Below, piece after piece: positions 1 through 4,364 of a stretch of 8,650 nt of DNA. The stretch covers positions 1,466 through 10,115 of the forward strand of contig DHWW01000310.1 of NCBI GenBank assembly GCA_002413385.1. The letters run 5' to 3'. Below the pieces are notes generated by a model, which was not told the DNA's origin, did not search any database, and worked only from the letters and a program-made list of their open reading frames with translations. Source of the stretch: Granulicella sp. UBA5172. Lineage in GTDB: Bacteria; Acidobacteriota; Terriglobia; Terriglobales; Acidobacteriaceae. The translations under genes and the position numbers were made by a program. Every line of letters starts with the position of its first letter. Positions within the stretch are counted from its first letter, which is position 1.

Positions 1-239
1 AGATACTCCGCTTCGGTAATGCCGCCGGGCGTTGGTCTCATGATGGGCCAGGAAGCCTCGACGCTCGCCAGTGAGTAAGGCCCCCAGTGAATGAACATGC
101 CAAATTTGGCGTTGCGATACCAGGCCGTACGTTCATCCTCGAAGATGGAACCAAAGGCCGCCGTGGGTAGGAGGGGTAAGGCAGAGGCGGCGAGTGCAAG
201 TTGAAGGAACTGCCTTCGGGGATAAGTGTAAGCGCTCAT
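1..239 (-). CDS. alpha-L-fucosidase (GH29), N-terminal part, Tat-exported
   Basis: This is the 5' end of a gene that leaves the window at its left edge; about 79 codons are visible from the ATG at 239-237. Residues 7-14 (PRRQFLQL) followed by an Ala/Leu-rich stretch to about residue 28 form a twin-arginine (Tat) signal, so the enzyme should fold in the cytoplasm and be exported. Mature residues 40-56 contain WYRNAKFGMFIHWGPYS, the N-terminal signature of glycoside hydrolase family 29; His51 matches the fucose-contacting histidine of this family. GH29 enzymes remove terminal L-fucose from glycans with retention of configuration. After the signature this protein has VEASWPIM rather than the more usual SEWY-type segment, suggesting a different subgroup. 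No Shine-Dalgarno is seen before the ATG. It is divergent from the fucose catabolic operon, which fits release of the sugar that operon consumes. Catalytic residues lie outside the window, so activity is inferred. Confidence 0.88.
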   Translation of the reverse strand, partial: MSAYTYPRRQFLQLALAASALPLLPTAAFGSIFEDERTAWYRNAKFGMFIHWGPYSLASVEASWPIMRPTPGGITEAEY

Positions 240-249
240 ATGGAGAGAA

Positions 250-279
250 AACATAAGACTGCGGTCGTAGAGATGTCAA
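250..279 (-). promoter_or_regulatory. candidate promoter of the fucosidase gene
   Basis: On the minus strand a perfect -35 box TTGACA (279-274) is followed, after 18 nt, by TATGTT (255-250), four of six bases of a -10 box. The predicted start of transcription (about 241-244) is only a few bases before the ATG at 239, so the mRNA would be leaderless or nearly so. This agrees with the lack of a Shine-Dalgarno (TTTTCTCTCCAT precedes the ATG). The assignment is by eye only. Confidence 0.35.
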
Positions 280-321
280 GCTAAATTGTGAGAGGACTGA
301 GTTTTTGGGCTAAAACATCAT

Positions 322-351
322 TTGACAGAGGCCAATACCGAGGTGTACGGT
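322..351 (+). promoter_or_regulatory. candidate promoter of the gntR-fucose operon
   Basis: A perfect TTGACA (322-327) is followed, after 18 nt, by TACGGT (346-351), which matches only three of six -10 bases. A start near 358 would give a leader of about 25 nt to the ATG at 384. The TTGACA is also one arm of an inverted pair with TGTCAA at 274-279, the -35 box of the opposing fucosidase promoter. A dimeric GntR-type repressor encoded next door could cover both. The -10 match is weak and the regulatory role is inferred. Confidence 0.28.
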
Positions 352-383
352 TTCAGAGCTTCATAGATTTAAGTGCTCAAACT

Positions 384-1058
384 ATGTCAACGCATTCATC
401 CCTCTCAACGAAGGGTCTGGTGAAGACCAAGCTGGCCGAGCGCTTACGGCGCGAGATCGTAAAGGGTTCACTGGCACCTGGAGAGCGAATAGTGGAAGGC
501 AAGTGGGCAGTAAAGTTTGGGGTGGCGCAAGGTTCGATTCGTGAGGCGATCAACATCCTGGCTCAAGATGGATTCATTCGCAAGGAGTCAGGACGTAGTG
601 CACGCGTGATCAACCTGAGCGAAGAGGATGTAGCACACCTCTATAACCTGCGCGGCGCGATCGAAGGTCTGGCTGCGCGATTGGCTGCGGCCGGACAGTC
701 GGATCTCAGGACCTTGCAGGCGACAGTACACGAGATGCGTGAGGCGGCACTGGAAGGGAAACGAGAGCGCCTTCTGGACTGCGATCTGCAGTTTCATATA
801 GAGCTCTGCAGGCTCTCGCAGAATCCATATGTCATCGAGCAGGCGCGTCGCATTCTGCTTCCATTTTTCGCCTTCGTGCGCATGAAGGTAACCACCAGCG
901 GCCAAAAGACAGCGGTGTGGGGCAAAGATCTGGAGGCGCACCAGCGAATAGTTGACCTGTTGCGCGAGGGCGAGGGTGAGGTCGCCGAGCAGTATGTGAA
1001 GAGAGCGATGGATCGCTTTGGTAGTGCGGCCTATGGTCTATGGGAGAGGCGTGTCTGA
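384..1058 (+). CDS. GntR-family transcriptional regulator, FCD (FadR C-terminal) subfamily
   Basis: This 224-aa protein is probably the local regulator of fucose use. Residues 12-76 form the winged helix-turn-helix of GntR proteins: LAERLRREIVKGSLAPGERI, then FGVAQGSIREAINILAQDGFI as recognition region and a short wing. Residues 83-215 are an all-helical FCD effector domain, with Arg90 and Glu94 in the first helix, the D134-x3-H138 pair in DLQFHIEL, and His186 in EAHQRIVDLL. FCD domains usually have one more metal-binding histidine in the last helix; here AEQYVKRAM has none at that place. The ATG at 384 is preferred because the DNA-binding domain begins 12 residues later and a putative -35 lies upstream; a GTG at 288 would add 32 residues of non-domain sequence. 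Its stop is separated by one base from the next start. First in the operon and divergent from the fucosidase, it likely senses fucose or a pathway intermediate; the ligand is not known. Confidence 0.9.
   Translation: MSTHSSLSTKGLVKTKLAERLRREIVKGSLAPGERIVEGKWAVKFGVAQGSIREAINILAQDGFIRKESGRSARVINLSEEDVAHLYNLRGAIEGLAARLAAAGQSDLRTLQATVHEMREAALEGKRERLLDCDLQFHIELCRLSQNPYVIEQARRILLPFFAFVRMKVTTSGQKTAVWGKDLEAHQRIVDLLREGEGEVAEQYVKRAMDRFGSAAYGLWERRV
1042..1049 (+). promoter_or_regulatory. ribosome binding site deciding the SDR start
   Basis: GGGAGAGG lies inside the last codons of the gntR gene, 10 nt before the ATG at 1060. It supports that ATG over the in-frame GTG at 1018, and with the one-base gap between the genes it suggests translational coupling. 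Confidence 0.6.
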
Positions 1059-1059
1059 T

Positions 1060-1827
1060 ATGGCAGGTGAACTGACGGGGAAGGTGATTGTGCTTACGGG
1101 AGGCGCCGATGGGATTGGCCGCGAGTGTGCGCTTGCCTACGGACGCGAAGGTGCGAGGGTTGCGATTGTGGATCGCGATCTGGACGCAGCTCATCGCACT
1201 GCAGCTGAGTTAGGTGGCGACAGCCTAGCGCTGGGAGCGGATGTCTCCGATGGGGAAATGGTTCGCATAGCGTTGACCGCCGTGCTCGATCGATTCGGAC
1301 GCATCGATGCGGTCCACAATAACGCCGGCATATCGAGTCCCTCCAAGCCCCTTCACGAGACAACGGAGGATGAGTGGGACGACCTGCAACGAACGAATGT
1401 GAAATCCGTTTACTGGACGACACGGTTTGCATTCGAAGCTCTCAAGGCGAGCCAAGGCTGCATTTTGAATACGGCAAGTATGGTGGGGCTGATTGGACAA
1501 GCAGAACACGCGGCGTATGTGGCAAGCAAGGGTGCGATGATCTCGTTGACGAAAGCGATGGCTGTCGATTATGCGAGCTACTCAATCAGGGTTAACGCAA
1601 TCTGCCCCGCCGGCGTATGGACGCCGATGCTGGAGCGATGGTGCGCTGAGCAGCGAGACCCAGACCGTATCCGGCAATATCTGGACGAGATTCACCCTTT
1701 GGGTTATTGCCCACACGGAGACGTGATCGCAGACGCCGCGGTGTTTTTACTATCTGCTAAAGCGCGGTTCATGACAGGATGCATTCTTCCGGTGAGCGGC
1801 GGAGCGGAATTGGGTTATAGACGATAA
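1060..1827 (+). CDS. short-chain dehydrogenase/reductase, probable L-fucose dehydrogenase
   Basis: This is a 255-aa classical SDR, predicted to be a soluble NAD(P)-dependent enzyme. The Rossmann glycine motif TGGADGIG is at residues 13-20, an acidic Asp38 ends the second strand (suggesting NAD preference), DV is at 61-62 and NNAG at 87-90. The catalytic tetrad is Asn113, Ser140, Tyr153 and Lys157 (YVASK). The C-terminal half resembles, from memory, human HSD17B14, which has been described as an L-fucose dehydrogenase: VGxIGQA before the active site, a xxWTP segment at about residues 190-194, and the ending GGAELGY. Together with the fuconate dehydratase immediately downstream, this favours oxidation of L-fucose to L-fucono-lactone as first step. 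The alternative is the 2-keto-3-deoxy-L-fuconate dehydrogenase of the same pathway, also an SDR. The SDR class is certain; the exact substrate is inferred. The start was chosen from the RBS and the short lead-in before the first beta strand. Confidence 0.85.
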   Translation: MAGELTGKVIVLTGGADGIGRECALAYGREGARVAIVDRDLDAAHRTAAELGGDSLALGADVSDGEMVRIALTAVLDRFGRIDAVHNNAGISSPSKPLHETTEDEWDDLQRTNVKSVYWTTRFAFEALKASQGCILNTASMVGLIGQAEHAAYVASKGAMISLTKAMAVDYASYSIRVNAICPAGVWTPMLERWCAEQRDPDRIRQYLDEIHPLGYCPHGDVIADAAVFLLSAKARFMTGCILPVSGGAELGYRR

Positions 1828-1834
1828 CGGAACC

Positions 1835-1841
1835 GGAGAGG
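1835..1841 (+). promoter_or_regulatory. ribosome binding site of fucD
   Basis: GGAGAGG in the 16-nt gap after the SDR stop, two bases before the ATG at 1844 (five if only GGAG is counted). It marks the start of the dehydratase gene. Confidence 0.5.
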
Positions 1842-1843
1842 CC

Positions 1844-3088
1844 ATGCCGACCTACACAATCAACAGGATCTCCACTCGCGATGCAAGATACCATTTGCCT
1901 GCAGGGGCGGGAACGGATGCCGTGCATACCAATCCTGAATATTGCATGGCGGTCACTCTGCTGGAGAGCGATCACGGTCTCTGCGGAACGGGGATCTCTC
2001 TCACGCTTGGGGAGGGAAATCAACTCGTATGCAAGGCGATTGAACTGATGGCGCGACCACTTGCCGGGCTGGAGATCGAACATCTCATGGCAGACTTCGG
2101 GTGCATGGCCCAGCGCCTGGCGAACGATCCGTGTCTGCGCTGGCTGGGGCCGCACAAGGGCGTGGTCCATCTGGCGCTGGCGTCGATTACCAATGCCTGC
2201 TTCGATCTATGGGCGAAGAGTCGTCGTGTGCCGCTCTGGAAACTTCTCCTTGACCTGAAGCCAGAAGAGGTGGTTCGGTTGTTGGACCTGAGCTATCTGG
2301 AAGATGAGATGACCGCACAGGACGCGCTTGATCTGCTCCGCGACAAGATGGACAGCCGCCCTGAGCGGGAGCAAATTCTTACGACGGGCTATCCCGGATA
2401 CGACACCTCCGTTGGATGGATGGCATACGATGATGCCAAGGTGCGTGAACTGACGCTGCGTGCGATGGACCAGGGATTCACCGCCTTCAAGTTGAAGGTG
2501 GGCTCTCCTGATGCGGAGCGCGACCTGCGCCGTGCGGTGATGCTGCGCGAGTGTGTTGGAGATGCTGGAACATTGATGCTGGATGCCAACCAGAGTTGGA
2601 ATCTCCCGGTCGCGCTTCGCCGCTGCAGGGAACTCGTGAAGGTCCGACCGCTTTGGATTGAAGAGCCGACACATCCTGACGATGTGCATGGTCATTCTGT
2701 GGTGGCGGGTACTATAGCGCCAGTCAAAGTCGCAACGGGAGAGCACATACCGAACCGTGTGGTCTTTAAGAATTTCATGCAGTCCTCGGCAGTGCATTAC
2801 GTACAGGCTGACTGCACAAGATTGGCGGGAGTGAGTGAATTTCTCGCTGTGAGTCTCATGGCGAAGGAGTTCGGGCTGCCGGTCGTACCCCATGTGGGCG
2901 ACATGGGCCAACTGCATCAACACCTTGTGTTGTTCAACCATATCGCGATAGGACATGAGGTGTTGCTGCTGGAGCATATTCCCCACCTACGCTCTCACTT
3001 TGTGTTCCCTGCACAGGTGAGTGGCGGCGTTTACAAGACACCACAGGAGCCAGGCGCTTCCTGCGACCTCAAGACGATTACGCAATAG
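1844..3088 (+). CDS. fucD: L-fuconate dehydratase (enolase superfamily)
   Basis: This 414-aa cytosolic enzyme belongs to the mandelate racemase branch of the enolase superfamily and should dehydrate L-fuconate to 2-keto-3-deoxy-L-fuconate using Mg2+. The capping domain (about 1-140) carries the fuconate dehydratase hallmarks VHTNPEY (27-33), GCG-like GISLTLGEG (50-58) and RWLGPHKGVVHLA (99-111), as in bacterial FucD and human ENOSF1. In the barrel the KxK pair is Lys216/Lys218 (FKLKVG), the metal ligands are Asp247, Glu273 and Glu300 (LDAN, WIEEP, ATGE), and the Asp-His dyad is Asp323/His350 (QADCTRL, VPHVGDMG). The length is close to the usual 430-440 aa and all expected residues are present, so it looks functional. 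It sits 16 nt after the dehydrogenase and 16 nt before the transporter. This is the most specific gene of the operon and the main reason to call the locus L-fucose catabolism. Confidence 0.94.
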   Translation: MPTYTINRISTRDARYHLPAGAGTDAVHTNPEYCMAVTLLESDHGLCGTGISLTLGEGNQLVCKAIELMARPLAGLEIEHLMADFGCMAQRLANDPCLRWLGPHKGVVHLALASITNACFDLWAKSRRVPLWKLLLDLKPEEVVRLLDLSYLEDEMTAQDALDLLRDKMDSRPEREQILTTGYPGYDTSVGWMAYDDAKVRELTLRAMDQGFTAFKLKVGSPDAERDLRRAVMLRECVGDAGTLMLDANQSWNLPVALRRCRELVKVRPLWIEEPTHPDDVHGHSVVAGTIAPVKVATGEHIPNRVVFKNFMQSSAVHYVQADCTRLAGVSEFLAVSLMAKEFGLPVVPHVGDMGQLHQHLVLFNHIAIGHEVLLLEHIPHLRSHFVFPAQVSGGVYKTPQEPGASCDLKTITQ

Positions 3089-3095
3089 CGGAGCT

Positions 3096-3100
3096 AGGAG
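3096..3100 (+). promoter_or_regulatory. ribosome binding site deciding the GTG start of the transporter
   Basis: AGGAG is placed 4 nt before the GTG at 3105. No in-frame ATG lies at a suitable place; starting farther upstream at 3021 would overlap fucD by 68 nt and add 28 non-membrane residues. Confidence 0.55.
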
Positions 3101-3104
3101 CCAA

Positions 3105-4130
3105 GTGACTTACAATCCTTTGTACGGCGTTACCCTGGTCATGGTCGCTGGCCTGATGGCAGGCAACTGCATGTTGCCCATGAAGTTCGCGCGATCATGG
3201 CGCTGGGAGAATGTATGGCTGGTCTTCAGTGTGGTCTCGCTCATGATTCTTCCCTGGGCGCTTGCGATTGTTCTGGTCAACCACCTGCTGGATGTCTATC
3301 TCGCGCTGCAGTTGCGGCAGTTGGCCATTCCGCTGCTGCTGGGAGCAGGCTGGGGCGTTGCACAGATCCTGTTCGGCATTTCAGTGAACCGCCTGGGGAT
3401 GGGCGTGGCCTACGCGATCATCGTTGGTTTGGGAGCGGTTTTGGGAACGCTCGTACCGCTTCTGGTGCAGCATCATGCGGCAGTGACCGGACATGCGGCG
3501 TACGTCATCTTCAGCGGCGTTGTCATTATGGTTGGAGGAGTCTTCTTCACGGGGTGGGGCGGAAAGATCCGTGAGGACTCATCGAACTCTGCGGCGGGAA
3601 CGAGCAACAGGCCCTCACGTCAAGGGTATGCTGCCGCGGTCTTACTTGCTATTATTTGCGGCCTCATGGCGCCGATGCTGAACTACTCCTTTGCATTCGG
3701 ACAGGACATAGCGAAGGAGGCTGTCCGAATGGGAGTCCCCGCCCTGCACGCGGGATATGCGGTGTGGCCCGTCGCACTGGCAGGGGGATTTATTCCGAAC
3801 ATCGCGTACTGTCTCTATCTGCTCTCAAAGAACGGGACGTGGAAATCATTTCGTTCCCCTGGGCCGGATTTCGGCTGGTCATCGCTGATGGCGGTGCTGT
3901 GGATGGGATCGATGGCGCTCTACGGCATGAGCGCGAGCTACCTGGGAGTATTCGGAACGTCCGTCGGTTGGGGGCTCTTCCAGATATTCATGATTATGAC
4001 GGCTACGCTATCAGGAGTTCTGACAGGCGAATGGAAGCGCGCGCCGCGGCGGGGAATCGGGCTACTGGGAGTCGGGCTCTCGTGTTTGACGGTAGCGACG
4101 GTTCTCCTGGCGCTGGGCAACATTCGGTAA
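3105..4130 (+). CDS. rhaT: RhaT-family sugar/proton symporter, probable L-fucose importer
   Basis: This is a 341-aa, very hydrophobic inner-membrane protein with about ten predicted transmembrane segments, close to the 344 aa of E. coli RhaT. Family features are visible in order: an N-terminal helix with GLMAGNCMLPMKFARSWRWE (residues 16-35), then a helix ending in ILPWALA (48-54), GWGVAQILFG (82-91), the LGMGVAYAIIVGLGAVLGTL segment (97-116), a hydrophilic loop at about 153-174 (KIREDSSNSAAG) between the halves, and a final helix pair after EWKRAPRRG (309-317). RhaT moves L-rhamnose with protons in enterobacteria. Here no rhamnose gene is present and the gene closes an L-fucose operon, so import of the related 6-deoxysugar L-fucose is the likely role. 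Fuconate is another possible cargo. The start is the GTG behind AGGAG. Family assignment is strong; the substrate is inferred. Confidence 0.85.
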   Translation: MTYNPLYGVTLVMVAGLMAGNCMLPMKFARSWRWENVWLVFSVVSLMILPWALAIVLVNHLLDVYLALQLRQLAIPLLLGAGWGVAQILFGISVNRLGMGVAYAIIVGLGAVLGTLVPLLVQHHAAVTGHAAYVIFSGVVIMVGGVFFTGWGGKIREDSSNSAAGTSNRPSRQGYAAAVLLAIICGLMAPMLNYSFAFGQDIAKEAVRMGVPALHAGYAVWPVALAGGFIPNIAYCLYLLSKNGTWKSFRSPGPDFGWSSLMAVLWMGSMALYGMSASYLGVFGTSVGWGLFQIFMIMTATLSGVLTGEWKRAPRRGIGLLGVGLSCLTVATVLLALGNIR

Positions 4131-4135
4131 ATTCC

Positions 4136-4152
4136 GCGACAGACAGTGTCGC
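4136..4152. terminator. small hairpin directly after the transporter stop
   Basis: A perfect 6-bp stem GCGACA/TGTCGC encloses a 5-nt loop, beginning 5 nt after the TAA of the transporter gene. No T-run follows on the plus strand, so it is not a classic intrinsic terminator. It may help stop or stabilise the 3' end of the operon mRNA together with the second hairpin 30 nt further on. Confidence 0.3.
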
Positions 4153-4181
4153 AAGCCAAGGACTCCATCACGCAAACTATT

Positions 4182-4202
4182 CGCTACCGCGACCCGGTAG
4201 CG
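4182..4202. terminator. GC-rich hairpin in the convergent gap
   Basis: A perfect 8-bp stem CGCTACCG/CGGTAGCG with a 5-nt loop lies between two convergent genes, where a bidirectional terminator would be expected. It lacks a clear T tract on either side (the minus strand continues AATAGTTTG), so efficiency or mechanism cannot be judged. Confidence 0.4.
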
Positions 4203-4229
4203 GGCCTGTGACGAGCCGCGTCGTAGAGT

Positions 4230-4352
4230 GCCTGACTTCCACGTCTTCAGTTGCGATTGGACCCATTCCGCTGTCTTATCTGTATGGCAGAGCATGCAGG
4301 CATTGAGACTATCGTCCTGGCCGAAGCGGAAGGAAGCAAACGATGAGCACAT
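4230..4352 (-). pseudogene. relic of a multiheme c-type cytochrome (single CxxCH)
   Basis: Just beyond the stop codon of the TPR gene, on the same strand and in the same frame, lies a short stretch reading FRFGQDDSLNACMLCHTDKT and then AEWVQSQLKTWKSG (about residues 8-41 of a reading frame whose first ATG is at 4352). The block NACxLCHTDKxAEW...LKxW closely resembles the last heme-binding part of multiheme cytochromes that in Acidobacteria and Planctomycetes are often joined to TPR or HEAT-like repeats. CMLCH would bind heme covalently. No signal peptide, no other heme motif and no recognisable continuation are present, and the frame then turns into Arg-rich sequence that does not look coding. 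It is read as the remaining tail of a decayed or deleted gene, not a working protein. The resemblance is from memory and short, so coincidence is not excluded. Confidence 0.45.
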
Positions 4353-4364
4353 TCGTTCAAATTG

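Noticed and set aside
288..383. GTG start at 288 for the GntR regulator
   Set aside because: It adds 32 residues before the DNA-binding domain with no family counterpart and would place the start upstream of the TTGACA box.
2207..2986. Minus-strand open frame of 259 codons within fucD
   Set aside because: The sense strand has complete FucD catalytic motifs; the antisense frame has no recognisable features.
3656..4306. Plus-strand frame of 216 codons overlapping the transporter and running into the gap
   Set aside because: It is out of frame with the membrane protein, Arg/Gly-rich, without domain features, and is explained as a shadow.
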